NCBI RefSeq assembly: GCF_031180965.1
Contig: NZ_JAPSLH010000005.1
Span: forward strand, 1-64,000
From: Chelativorans sp.
GTDB lineage: Bacteria; Pseudomonadota; Alphaproteobacteria; Rhizobiales; Rhizobiaceae
DNA length: 64,000 bases
Reading direction: 5' to 3'
Shown: piece after piece, positions 56,347 through 64,000 of the stretch
How the letters are laid out: each line of letters begins with the position of its first letter
Position numbering within the stretch: the first letter of the stretch is position 1
Made by a program: the position numbers and the translations under genes
The notes under the pieces: generated by a model
Told to the model about the DNA's origin: nothing
The model's database searches: none
The model's input: the letters and a program-made list of their open reading frames with translations, nothing else

Positions 56347-56496
56347 ACCCTGTTGTGCCGCCGTCCCCGGCAAAACCCGTGCCGACACGCGCAAACAGCT
56401 GCATGAGGTAGAAAGACCGGATTTCGCCACTTCCATGCGCGTGAAATTCCGTTAAAAGCCGGGGCGGGGCCGCCGGCGGCCAAGAACAGGTTATAA

Positions 56497-57165
56497 ATGT
56501 CCGACGACAGTTTCATCCGCGAAGTCAACGAAGAGCTTCGCCAGGACAAGATGAAAGCGCTGGGGGTCCGCTACGGGCCACTGGCGCTTGGCCTTGCCGT
56601 CCTGATCGTGCTCGCGACCGCGGGCTATGTCGCCTATAATCACTGGACGACCTCGCGCGCCAATGCGTCGGGCGATCGCTTCGCACAGGCGCTCGAGCTT
56701 GCCGAGGAAGGCGACAATGGCGAGGCGCTGGAGATCCTGAAGGAGCTGGAAGCCTCCGGCTACGGCGCCTACCCGATGCTGGCGCGGCTGCGCACCGCCA
56801 CGGCGCTTGCCGACAGCGGCGATGCCCAAGGCGCTGTCGCCAAGTTCGACGAGGTGGCCAATGACAGCTCCGCGCCGGGCGCGATCCGCGACGTTGCCCG
56901 CCTCCGCGCCGCGCTGCTCCTGGTCGACCATGGCACCTACGCGGATGTGGCGGCACGCGTGGAGACGCTGACCGGCGAGGGCAATCCCATGCGCCACACG
57001 GCGCGCGAGGCGCTGGCCCTTGCCGCCTGGAAGGAGGGCAACCGGGAGAATGCGCTCGCCCTTTTCGGCCAGATCATCAACGACGAGCAGGCGCCGGCGA
57101 CCGCGAAGGAACGCGCGGAGATGATGTCCGACCTCATCACCGCCACCACCGCCGAGTCCGGATAG
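56497..57165 (+). CDS. membrane-anchored TPR protein (YfgM-like)
   Basis: A 222-residue protein with one membrane segment (residues about 26-47, PLALGLAVLIVLATAGYVAYN) and helical repeats of tetratricopeptide type in the remainder, exposed to the periplasm. YfgM-type proteins assist envelope protein folding. The gene lies three bases upstream of der, the same pairing as yfgM and der in other proteobacteria, but the bamB gene usually between them is not here. Confidence 0.83.
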   Translation: MSDDSFIREVNEELRQDKMKALGVRYGPLALGLAVLIVLATAGYVAYNHWTTSRANASGDRFAQALELAEEGDNGEALEILKELEASGYGAYPMLARLRTATALADSGDAQGAVAKFDEVANDSSAPGAIRDVARLRAALLLVDHGTYADVAARVETLTGEGNPMRHTAREALALAAWKEGNRENALALFGQIINDEQAPATAKERAEMMSDLITATTAESG

Positions 57166-57168
57166 ACC

Positions 57169-58587
57169 ATGACCTTCAAGGTCGCCATTGTCGGCCGGCC
57201 CAATGTCGGAAAATCGACCCTGTTCAACCGGCTGGTGGGGCGGCGCATCGCCCTCGTCGACGATACGCCGGGGGTGACCCGCGACCGGCGGGTGCATCCG
57301 GCCCGCCTGATGGATCTTCGTTTCGACGTGATCGATACGGCGGGTTTCGAGGCCGCCGCCGCGGCGACGCTTGCCGGCCGCATGCGGGCGCAGACGGAAA
57401 CTGCGATCGATGAGGCCGACCTCGTCCTTTTCGTCATCGATGCGCGCGCCGGCCTCATGCCGGATGACGAGAATTTTGCCGAGGTGGTCCGGCGCAAGGG
57501 CAAGCCGGTGGTCCTGGTCGCCAACAAGACCGATGTGCGCGGCACGGATGCCGGCGTGCTGGAGGCATTCAACCTCGGGCTCGGCGAGCCCATCGGAATA
57601 TCGGCCGAACACGGCCAGGGCATGGTGGAACTGCGCGGTGCCATTGCCGAAATTGCGGGCGAGGCGGCGGAGCCCGAGCCGGAGCCGACCCAGCCGGAAC
57701 CTGGTGCCGCGCTCGTTGGTGACGACATCGACCCTGACGAGGAGCCCGCCTACGATTCGACCAAGCCGATCCGCGTCGCCGTTGTCGGCCGGCCGAATGT
57801 CGGCAAGTCGACCCTGATCAACGCCCTGGTCGGGGAGGAGCGGATGCTGACCGGGCCGGAAGCCGGCATCACGCGGGATTCGATCTCCGTCGACTGGATC
57901 TGGCGCGGGCGCGAGATAAAACTGTTCGATACGGCCGGCATGCGGCGCAAGGCCCGTGTTCAGGAAAAGCTGGAGAAGCTCTCGGTCGGCGAGACTCTGC
58001 GCGCCGTTCGCTTCGCCGAGGTGGTGATCGTCGTCCTCGACGCCACCATGCCCTTCGAGAAGCAGGACCTGCAGATCGCCGACCTCATCATCCGCGAGGG
58101 TAGGGCGCCCGTCATTGCCTTCAACAAGTGGGACCTGGTCGAGAATCGCCAGGAGACGCTGGCGGGACTCCGGGAAAAGACCGAGCGCCTTCTGCCGCAG
58201 GCGCGCGGCCTGCGCGCTGTGCCGATCTCGGCGGAAACGGGCCGCGGGCTCGATCAATTGATGGAGGCCGCGGTCGGCACCCATGCGGTCTGGAACCGCC
58301 GGGTGCCCACCGGCCCGCTGAACCGCTGGCTGGAAGGCGCAACCGCCCAGCACCCGCCGCCCGCCGTCGCCGGCAGGCGGCTGAAGGTAAAGTATATGAC
58401 GCAGATCAAGACGCGTCCGCCCGGTTTCGTCCTCTCCTGCTCCCGCCCCGAAGCGGTGCCTCAATCCTATGTACGCTACCTCATCAACGGGCTGCGCGAG
58501 GCCTTTGATATCTACGGGGTGCCGATCAGGATCCTGCTGCGCGCATCCGAAAACCCTTATGCCGGGAAGGCAAAAAAACGGGGCTGA
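57169..58587 (+). CDS. der: ribosome assembly GTPase Der (EngA)
   Basis: A 472-residue GTPase with two tandem G domains and a KH-like C-terminal domain, essential for 50S ribosome assembly. The first domain has GRPNVGKST (P-loop), DTPGVTRD and NKTD; the second has [17 protein letters not shown] and NKWD. The linker between the G domains (residues about 165-200) is unusually acidic and proline-rich ([12 protein letters not shown] and DDIDPDEEP). The C-terminal domain ends with [11 protein letters not shown]. Confidence 0.96.
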   Translation: MTFKVAIVGRPNVGKSTLFNRLVGRRIALVDDTPGVTRDRRVHPARLMDLRFDVIDTAGFEAAAAATLAGRMRAQTETAIDEADLVLFVIDARAGLMPDDENFAEVVRRKGKPVVLVANKTDVRGTDAGVLEAFNLGLGEPIGISAEHGQGMVELRGAIAEIAGEAAEPEPEPTQPEPGAALVGDDIDPDEEPAYDSTKPIRVAVVGRPNVGKSTLINALVGEERMLTGPEAGITRDSISVDWIWRGREIKLFDTAGMRRKARVQEKLEKLSVGETLRAVRFAEVVIVVLDATMPFEKQDLQIADLIIREGRAPVIAFNKWDLVENRQETLAGLREKTERLLPQARGLRAVPISAETGRGLDQLMEAAVGTHAVWNRRVPTGPLNRWLEGATAQHPPPAVAGRRLKVKYMTQIKTRPPGFVLSCSRPEAVPQSYVRYLINGLREAFDIYGVPIRILLRASENPYAGKAKKRG

Positions 58588-58610
58588 GCGCCGGCTGGCC
58601 GGCGCGCTTT
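58588..58610 (+). terminator. rho-independent terminator after der
   Basis: Eight-base stem GCGCCGGC / GCCGGCGC with a tiny loop, followed by GCTTT. Confidence 0.55.
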
Positions 58611-58711
58611 GTCACCCGGATTACTTCAACTTTTCCGAAAATCCTCCCCTCCGTTAACTCGCGATCAAGGTTAACGAATTAATCTTCCGGCGTGGCGTTT
58701 TTCCATGTCGA

Positions 58712-59908
58712 GTGAGGGTTGGGGTGCTTGCTTCAGGTGTAAAGCGGCGGATTGCCGCGTCCGGTTGGCGTCTCCCGTCTGTTCAGGGACGCTCTCATCT
58801 TCCCTCTTTATTTTTGGGGGTCTGCGTATGGATGGGCTTTCCGACCGCGGTCGCCTACCAGGACATGGTGAGCCTCGTCGCGGGCCAGGACAGGCAAACT
58901 CGCTGGACGGCGGTACTGGAGCGCTCGGTGGCCGGCTCCATCCATCAGGCGGAGATGCCCTTCGCCAATCCCGACGCGCCATCGGCAATCTCCGGCGCGG
59001 GATTGAGCGCTCCGGGCATCGGCGAGGTCGCTTTCCGGACCAAGGGGAAATCCGCAAACGGATCCGATGAGGAGAACATCAACCGCGCGGGGAAGAGGCC
59101 GCGCCTCGTCAAGACGCTGCCGATGGCGCCGCCGCGGCTGTTCAACGCCGGGACGATCTTCGAGAAGACGAGCAGGCTCGTCGAGCCCTCTCCAATGGGC
59201 GAGATGCTGATGGCTTTCGCCAAGCCCGAGATCAAGGGCAAGGAAGTGCAGATCGCCTCGACTTTCTACGTCAAGCAGCAGCGGAAGGACCCCGGCCTGC
59301 CGACCGTGATTGCCGAACTCGTCAACAACGACAAGGCCGACGTGCTCGCAACCGCCTATGCGCCGCCCGAGCCGGACTATGCCAAGGCCTCGCCCTTCGC
59401 CAGCATCCTGCGCGACCAGGAGGCTGGCCGCTTCATCCCGCCGGTTCCTCCGACCGATCACCCCTGGGCGCGCCAGCCGCTTCCCGCGGAGGTCTTTTCT
59501 GCGCGCGAGCAGCAGTGCCTCGCGGCGGGCATCTATTTCGAGGCCCGCGGCGAGCCTGTCCGTGGCCAGGCCGCTGTCGCGCAGGTGATCCTGAACCGGG
59601 TGCGCAATCCCGCCTATCCGAACAGCATCTGCGGGGTCGTCTATCAGAACCAGAAGTGGCGCAACCGCTGCCAGTTTTCCTTTGCCTGCGACGGCATAAA
59701 GGACCGTGTAGCGAGCAAGGGGCACTGGCGCATTGCCGAGGAGGTCGCCATGGCAGTCACCGCCGGAAAGATCTGGCTGGACGAGGTCGGTTCCTCTACC
59801 CATTACCACGCGACCTATGTGCGCCCGCGCTGGGCGCGCTTCATGGAGCGCACCAAGAAGATCGGCCAGCACATCTTCTACCGCACCCATGGCGGCGGCT
59901 GGAATTGA
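58712..59908 (+). CDS. SleB-family cell-wall hydrolase
   Basis: A 398-residue protein with a C-terminal SleB-type hydrolase domain: ECLAAGIYFEARGEP-like sequence (as QQCLAAGIYFEARGEPVRGQAAVAQVILNRVRN), SICGVVYQ and CQFSFACDG, and THYHATYVRPRW. This domain is a lysozyme-like amidase/transglycosylase fold that acts on peptidoglycan. An uncleaved or cleaved signal-like segment (LPSLFLGVCVWMGFPTAVAY, residues 31-50) follows a basic N-terminus. The first 250 residues are low in recognisable domains. The start is a GTG; the exact start is uncertain. The upstream gap contains GTTAAC twice, 17 bases apart. Confidence 0.85.
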   Translation: MRVGVLASGVKRRIAASGWRLPSVQGRSHLPSLFLGVCVWMGFPTAVAYQDMVSLVAGQDRQTRWTAVLERSVAGSIHQAEMPFANPDAPSAISGAGLSAPGIGEVAFRTKGKSANGSDEENINRAGKRPRLVKTLPMAPPRLFNAGTIFEKTSRLVEPSPMGEMLMAFAKPEIKGKEVQIASTFYVKQQRKDPGLPTVIAELVNNDKADVLATAYAPPEPDYAKASPFASILRDQEAGRFIPPVPPTDHPWARQPLPAEVFSAREQQCLAAGIYFEARGEPVRGQAAVAQVILNRVRNPAYPNSICGVVYQNQKWRNRCQFSFACDGIKDRVASKGHWRIAEEVAMAVTAGKIWLDEVGSSTHYHATYVRPRWARFMERTKKIGQHIFYRTHGGGWN

Positions 59909-60049
59909 CGGGCGGCAAGCCTCCTTGCGGCAAAAACCGCTCGATTCCCGCACTGCCGGGCGCCCGGCCGGCGAAGACGCTTTGTCGCACCAAAGCAAGC
60001 TGCTGATATCATAGCCGAAATGTGCCCTCCCGAATGCCTGTGGCCCAGC

Positions 60050-60078
60050 TTGACTGCCGCAGGCCCTCTCACTATGTT
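60050..60078 (+). promoter_or_regulatory. candidate promoter of the F0 ATP synthase operon
   Basis: TTGACT (60050-60055), a 17-base spacer and TATGTT (60073-60078), about 55 bases upstream of the atpI start. Confidence 0.5.
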
Positions 60079-60132
60079 GCGCGCGACTTCAAGGCGGGTA
60101 TCCGTCGGCCGGCAACCGGCGTGGAGGCTCTG

Positions 60133-60489
60133 ATGGCCAGTCAGGAAGAGCCGGACGATCTGGACAAGCGGCGGCGGGATCTCGAGGCGGCCCTGGCGGC
60201 ACGACGGCCGGCAGAGCCGGGCGGCGAGGGCCCCGGGACGGGCGGCAAGGGCGATTTTGCGAATGCGCTGAGGCTTTCCAGCGAGTTCATCGCCGGTGTC
60301 CTGGTCGGAGCGGGTCTGGGCTGGTTCATCGACCGGATCGCCGGCACCTCGCCTTGGGGACTGATCATCTTCCTGCTCCTCGGTTTCGGGGCGGGAATTC
60401 TCAATGTCCTGCGTTCGGCGGGACTCGTTGCAGAATTCGGATCGAAGGCGCCGAAAAAGGGCGACACCGGTCCGCAGGGAAAGAACTAG
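60133..60489 (+). CDS. atpI: ATP synthase-associated protein I
   Basis: A 118-residue AtpI protein with a charged N-terminus and two membrane segments (FIAGVLVGAGLGWFIDRIAG and LIIFLLLGFGAGILNVLR). AtpI helps assemble the c-ring. The ATG follows GGAGG. It heads the F0 operon, as in other alphaproteobacteria. Confidence 0.88.
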   Translation: MASQEEPDDLDKRRRDLEAALAARRPAEPGGEGPGTGGKGDFANALRLSSEFIAGVLVGAGLGWFIDRIAGTSPWGLIIFLLLGFGAGILNVLRSAGLVAEFGSKAPKKGDTGPQGKN

Positions 60490-60522
60490 GCGTCAGCCGG
60501 TATCGAGGACGAGGGGATTGAA

Positions 60523-61272
60523 GTGGCGACAGACCCGATCCATCAGTTTCAGATCTCCCGACTGATCCCGATCGAAATCGGCGGCCTCGACTTTTCCTTC
60601 ACCAATGCCTCGGCCTTCATGGTGGCGACGGTGGTCGCCGCCGGCGCCTTCCTCTATCTTACGACGTCCAGCCGCGGCCTCGTTCCGGGCCGGCTCCAGT
60701 CCGTGTCGGAGATGTCCTACGAGTTCATCGCATCGATGCTGCGCGATGCGGCGGGCAGTCATGGGATGCGCTTCTTCCCCTTCGTCTTTTCGCTGTTCAT
60801 GTTCGTCCTTGTGGCGAACCTGTTCGGCATGGTGCCCTATTTCTTCACGGTCACAAGCCACATCATCGTCACCTTTGCGCTGGCGCTGCTCGTCATCGGC
60901 ACCGTCATCGTCTACGGCTTCTGGAAGCACGGCTTCGGCTTCCTGAGGCTCTTCGTGCCGCAAGGCGTGCCGGCCGTGCTCATCCCGCTCGTCGTGGCGA
61001 TCGAGGTTGTCTCCTTCCTCTCGCGGCCGATCAGCCTCTCCGTCCGTCTCTTCGCAAACATGCTGGCGGGCCACATCACGCTCAAGGTCTTCGCCGGCTT
61101 CGTCACCTCGCTCAGCGCCCTCGGCGTTGCCGGCGTGGCGGGCGCGGTGCTGCCGCTTGCCATGACCGTGGCGCTGACCGGTCTCGAATTTCTGGTGGCC
61201 TTCCTGCAGGCCTATGTCTTCGCGGTTCTGACCTGCATGTATCTGAACGACGCTATCCACCCCGGCCACTAG
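60523..61272 (+). CDS. atpB: ATP synthase F0 subunit a
   Basis: A 249-residue membrane subunit a, which forms the proton half-channels of ATP synthase. The essential Arg lies in the [13 protein letters not shown] segment (near residue 185). Other conserved parts are [20 protein letters not shown] and the C-terminal [22 protein letters not shown]. Translation starts at a GTG preceded by GAGGGG. Confidence 0.96.
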   Translation: MATDPIHQFQISRLIPIEIGGLDFSFTNASAFMVATVVAAGAFLYLTTSSRGLVPGRLQSVSEMSYEFIASMLRDAAGSHGMRFFPFVFSLFMFVLVANLFGMVPYFFTVTSHIIVTFALALLVIGTVIVYGFWKHGFGFLRLFVPQGVPAVLIPLVVAIEVVSFLSRPISLSVRLFANMLAGHITLKVFAGFVTSLSALGVAGVAGAVLPLAMTVALTGLEFLVAFLQAYVFAVLTCMYLNDAIHPGH

Positions 61273-61335
61273 GAAGTTTTTCGGCGGCTCTCCGTCGGAC
61301 CTAACCAGAAATCCAGTTCCACAAGGAGTTACAAG

Positions 61336-61560
61336 ATGGACGTAGAAGCAGCACAGGCAATCGGCGCGGGCATCGCCTGCCTTGGCATGGGCGGCGCCGG
61401 TATCGGCCTCGGCCATATCTTCGGCAACTATCTGGCGGGCGCGCTGCGCAACCCGTCGGCTGCCGACAGCCAGTTCGGCCGCCTGATCTTCGGCTTCGCC
61501 GTGACCGAGGCGCTCGGCATCTTCTCGCTGCTGGTCGCGCTGCTCCTCCTCTTCACCTAA
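61336..61560 (+). CDS. atpE: ATP synthase F0 subunit c
   Basis: A 74-residue two-helix c-subunit. The first helix has the glycine-rich [17 protein letters not shown] and the second carries the proton-binding Glu in [11 protein letters not shown]. The short loop RNPS links them. A strong AAGGAG ribosome site fits the high c-subunit stoichiometry. Confidence 0.97.
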   Translation: MDVEAAQAIGAGIACLGMGGAGIGLGHIFGNYLAGALRNPSAADSQFGRLIFGFAVTEALGIFSLLVALLLLFT

Positions 61561-61627
61561 GCGAAGCATCGCCTATTGAACCGGCCGCGCCCGCGCGGCC
61601 GGCTTCGTCGATCTGAAGGGAGAGGCC

Positions 61628-62206
61628 ATGTTCGTGGCATCGGCATTCGCACAGGAGGCGGCGGACCACGCCGCCGGCGAGACTCATACGGAGACGGGAG
61701 CGGAAGGCGGCCATGGCGGCGGCTTTCCTCCCTTCCTGGTGGAGACCTATCCTTCGCAGCTCCTGTGGCTGGCGATCACTTTCGGCCTTTTCTACCTCTT
61801 CCTGAAGAAGGTCGTGCTGCCGCGCATCGGCAGCATCCTGGAGGTGCGGCGCGATCGCATCGCCCAGGATCTCGATCAGGCGGCGCGGATGAAGGAAGAG
61901 GCCGACGCGGCGGTCGCGGCCTACGAGCAGGAGCTCGCTGAGGCCCGCAAGAAGGCGTCGGCGATCGCCCAGGAGGCACGCGACGCGGCCAAGGCCGAGG
62001 CCGAAGCCGAGAGGCGCCGGGTCGAGGCAGGGTTGGAAAGCAAGCTGGCGGAGGCCGAGCAGCGCATCTCAGCGATCAAGAGCTCCGCCTTGAGCGATGT
62101 CGGCGCGATCGCCGAGGAAACGGCCGCAACCATCATACGGGAACTCATCGGCGCCGATGTCGACAGGGCGTCCCTGGAGGCCGCGGTGAAGGCCTCGCGG
62201 CAATAG
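61628..62206 (+). CDS. atpF': ATP synthase F0 subunit b'
   Basis: A 192-residue b' subunit. An Ala/His/Gly-rich N-terminus precedes a single membrane segment ([21 protein letters not shown]), and a long charged coiled coil continues to the C-terminus. Together with the following b subunit it makes the heterodimeric peripheral stalk found in alphaproteobacteria. It is slightly longer than the next gene's product, as usual for b'. Confidence 0.94.
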   Translation: MFVASAFAQEAADHAAGETHTETGAEGGHGGGFPPFLVETYPSQLLWLAITFGLFYLFLKKVVLPRIGSILEVRRDRIAQDLDQAARMKEEADAAVAAYEQELAEARKKASAIAQEARDAAKAEAEAERRRVEAGLESKLAEAEQRISAIKSSALSDVGAIAEETAATIIRELIGADVDRASLEAAVKASRQ

Positions 62207-62215
62207 GAGAGGCGC

Positions 62216-62695
62216 ATGGACGCGACATTCTGGGCGCTTATCGCGCTGATCATCTTTCTCGGCATCCTCGTCTATATGAAGGTGCCGGCCATGCTGGCGG
62301 GCTCTCTCGACCAGCGCGCCGAGCGTATCCGCAACGAGCTCGAGGAAGCGCGCCGTCTGCGCGAGGAAGCGCAGCAGCTCTTGGCCGAATATCAGCGCAA
62401 GCGCCGCGAGGCGGAGCAGGAGGCGAAGGATCTCGTCGATGCCGCCAAGCGCGAGGCGAAGCTGATCGTCGCAGACGCGAAGGCCAAGACCGAGGAATAT
62501 GTCGCCCGCCGCACTGTGCTGGCCGAGCAGAAGATCGCCCAGGCCGAGCGGGATGCGGTGAACGAGGTGCGCGCACGGGCCGTCGATCTCGCCATCGTGG
62601 CGGCAAACAGGCTGCTCGCCGAGAAGGTCGATTCGAAGACCGGGGCCGAGCTCTTCAACCAATCGCTCAGTGAAGTGAAGTCGAAGCTGAACTGA
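62216..62695 (+). CDS. atpF: ATP synthase F0 subunit b
   Basis: A 159-residue b subunit. The membrane segment (FWALIALIIFLGILVYMKVPAML) opens the protein and is followed by a coiled coil rich in Glu, Arg and Ala. The stalk partner b' ends nine bases upstream. A terminator hairpin closes the F0 operon; the F1 genes are elsewhere. Confidence 0.95.
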   Translation: MDATFWALIALIIFLGILVYMKVPAMLAGSLDQRAERIRNELEEARRLREEAQQLLAEYQRKRREAEQEAKDLVDAAKREAKLIVADAKAKTEEYVARRTVLAEQKIAQAERDAVNEVRARAVDLAIVAANRLLAEKVDSKTGAELFNQSLSEVKSKLN

Positions 62696-62720
62696 GCCGT
62701 TCCGCCAGCGCTGGTTCAAG

Positions 62721-62748
62721 AATGCCGCCGTTTCGGCGGCATTTCTTT
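62721..62748 (+). terminator. rho-independent terminator of the F0 operon
   Basis: Perfect 10-base stem AATGCCGCCG / CGGCGGCATT with a TTT loop, followed by TTCTTT. Confidence 0.88.
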
Positions 62749-62767
62749 GACTGGCGCCCGCAGCCGA

Positions 62768-63508
62768 TCAGGCAGCGAGCAGTTCCGGTGCGTCGTAGGG
62801 CACGTCGATCAGGCGGCAGAGGTCCTGCAGGCACTCCTCGTAGACGGGCGCCAGATTGCTGAAGGCAAAGCCGATCTGGCCCAGCACCTCCATGCAGAGC
62901 AGGCCGTAAAGCCGCATCCAGCAGGACAGGAAGACGTAGCACGCCTCGGGCGGAAGCACGCCGCCGATCCTTTCCGAATAGGCCTGGAGCTGCTCGGCAA
63001 GCAGCGGGTCCATATCCTCAAGGCTCGGGATCGGGAAGCGCTTCGACCGCCAGATCGCGACGAACTCCTCCAGGAAGACCTGGCCGAAGGCCTGTCCGGT
63101 CTGGCTCACCACGCTCGTGCACTGTTCGGGAGAAGCGCGGCTTGCAAAGAGGCAGCCGAACTCGGCCGGGTGGGTGATGGCCCATTCCCGCAATGCGCGG
63201 GATATGGCGAGCAGCCGGCAGCCCGGCGCCTCGGCGCCGCTCCTGTCGCGTGCCGACTTCAGCGTCTCGACCAGCTCGCAATAAAAGTCGTTGCGCAGCG
63301 CGTCGAGAAGCTCACCCTGGCTGGGATAGTAGCGGTAGAGCGCCGGTCCGCTCACGCCCATGCGCCTGGCGACCGCGTTCACAGTCACCGCCGGCACGCC
63401 GAGCGTGACAAGCAGCTCGCGGGCATTGCCGCGGATCTCCGCCATTGTGGCTTCCCGGAGCTTTTCTCTGCGGCCGGGCTTCGCGGCGCCGGCGGAATTT
63501 TCGGTCAT
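62768..63508 (-). CDS. TetR/AcrR-family transcriptional regulator
   Basis: A 246-residue TetR-type regulator. The DNA-binding domain runs from about residue 18, with the helix-turn-helix VTVNAVARRMGVSGPALYRYYPSQGELLDAL (residues 41-71). The C-terminal ligand domain is of the WHG/TetR_C type, with CWMRLYGLLCMEVLGQIG. I use the ATG; a GTG three codons earlier is an alternative. The upstream region holds a repeated ATATAAC (63526-63532 and 63545-63551), a possible operator. The regulated genes are not evident; neighbours are housekeeping. Confidence 0.88.
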   Translation of the reverse strand: MTENSAGAAKPGRREKLREATMAEIRGNARELLVTLGVPAVTVNAVARRMGVSGPALYRYYPSQGELLDALRNDFYCELVETLKSARDRSGAEAPGCRLLAISRALREWAITHPAEFGCLFASRASPEQCTSVVSQTGQAFGQVFLEEFVAIWRSKRFPIPSLEDMDPLLAEQLQAYSERIGGVLPPEACYVFLSCWMRLYGLLCMEVLGQIGFAFSNLAPVYEECLQDLCRLIDVPYDAPELLAA

Positions 63509-63613
63509 GACAGGCACTTAAAGGGATATAACATAGGTTAGACTATATAACGACGGCATGCGGCGCAAGCAGAGCGCCGTCAGCCCGCCATCGGCCTTGC
63601 CACGGATATGCGA

Positions 63614-64000
63614 TCACTCGGCGGGAATGGGCAGTTCCTCGACGGGGCTACCCTCGTCAAGCGAGGGCTTGAAGGGCGAGAAGCTCATGCGGTGCAGCCG
63701 CACCACGGGCCCGTGCGCGAGAATGGCCGAGCGGTGCCGCTCGGTCGCATAGCCAACATGACTGTCGAAGCCGTAATGCGGCATGAGGGTGCCGGTGCGC
63801 ACCATCATCCTGTCGCGCACCACCTTGGCGACGATGGAGGCGGCGGCGATCGATTGCGAGCGCTGGTCGCCCTTGATCACCGCGCGGCACGGGCAGGGGA
63901 GGCCGGGCGGTATGTCGCGCCCGTCGGCGAGCGCATAGGCCGGACGCAGGCACAGGCCGTCGAGGGCCCGGCGCATGGCTTCGAGGCTCGCCTTCAGGAT
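63614..64000 (-). CDS. rnhB: ribonuclease HII, C-terminal part (gene runs off the window)
   Basis: The last 129 residues of RNase HII, which removes ribonucleotides from DNA. The family segment [27 protein letters not shown] carries the third catalytic Asp and is followed by [21 protein letters not shown]. The frame stays open to the window edge on the minus strand, so the N-terminal part with the first catalytic Asp-Glu lies beyond it. Position next to the F0 operon is common in rhizobia. Confidence 0.9.
   Translation of the reverse strand: MLKASLEAMRRALDGLCLRPAYALADGRDIPPGLPCPCRAVIKGDQRSQSIAAASIVAKVVRDRMMVRTGTLMPHYGFDSHVGYATERHRSAILAHGPVVRLHRMSFSPFKPSLDEGSPVEELPIPAE

Noticed and set aside
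56491-58464. Minus-strand open frame of 657 codons
   Set aside because: It is antisense to the TPR gene and der; composition is of shadow type.
58653-58682. CtrA site TTAA-N7-TTAA upstream of the SleB gene
   Set aside because: The spacings between TTAA units here are 13 and 4 bases, not 7, so the CtrA consensus is not met; kept only as an unexplained AT-rich repeat.

Overview
The window looks like a chromosomal segment of a high-GC alphaproteobacterium of the Hyphomicrobiales (Rhizobiales), most like the Mesorhizobium/Phyllobacteriaceae group. The evidence is a split F0 ATP synthase operon (atpI-atpB-atpE-atpF'-atpF) followed by rnhB, a BacA/SbmA peptide transporter, abundant ABC and TctABC uptake systems, and a palindromic intergenic element of the CTCCCCC/GGGGGAG kind familiar from Mesorhizobium. 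No tRNA, rRNA, transposase, phage gene or CRISPR array was seen. The first ~135 bases are homopolymer-rich and look like a poor-quality sequence end.

Region 1 (1-13.3 kb) is an aromatic-acid catabolism block. A minus-strand operon (11739 down to 4003) encodes two hydroxycinnamoyl-CoA hydratase-lyase paralogues, an NDP-forming acyl-CoA synthetase of the FerA kind, an aldehyde dehydrogenase (probably for vanillin or a similar aldehyde) and an unusual pair of acyl-CoA dehydrogenases. This fits ferulate/p-coumarate, and probably dihydroferulate-type acids, going to the aromatic aldehyde and acid. Converging on it is a plus-strand operon with a TPP enzyme, an FMN 2-hydroxyacid dehydrogenase and an FAD D-2-hydroxyacid dehydrogenase, a set that could turn mandelate-like acids into aldehydes. 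A LuxR-type regulator and a divergent VOC-fold protein flank the block.

Region 2 (13.4-23.7 kb) holds an FAD monooxygenase / IclR regulator / alpha-beta hydrolase operon with overlapping genes. It is divergent from a tripartite tricarboxylate transporter (TctB, TctA and two tandem TctC binding proteins). A cyanide-insensitive-type bd quinol oxidase (cioAB) follows.

Region 3 (23.8-43.4 kb) is a large sugar/sugar-acid region. A GMC oxidoreductase and a FadR-type GntR regulator run leftward. Thirteen genes run rightward: a YtfQRT-YjfF-type furanose ABC importer, an enolase-superfamily dehydratase/racemase, a polyol/uronate dehydrogenase, a HAD phosphatase, an 841-residue protein of unknown family, a second ABC importer and an altronate/galactarate-type dehydratase. 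A perfect 17-bp palindrome and a second related site lie in the shared promoter region.

Region 4 (43.4-52.8 kb) is the most interesting part: mtnA and mtnK, a divergent ABC importer, a RhaD-type bifunctional aldolase/short-chain dehydrogenase and a SorC-family regulator. The two intergenic promoter regions share a 17-bp operator-like sequence (13 of 17 positions identical). The set predicts import of 5-methylthioribose or a related 5-deoxypentose, phosphorylation, isomerisation and aldol cleavage to DHAP plus an aldehyde, without the oxidative methionine-salvage genes.

Region 5 (52.9-64 kb) is mostly housekeeping: a glycine-zipper lipoprotein, BacA, a secreted polysaccharide deacetylase, a small ABM-like protein, a membrane TPR protein with Der GTPase, a SleB-type cell-wall hydrolase, the F0 ATP synthase operon, a TetR regulator and the 3' part of rnhB.
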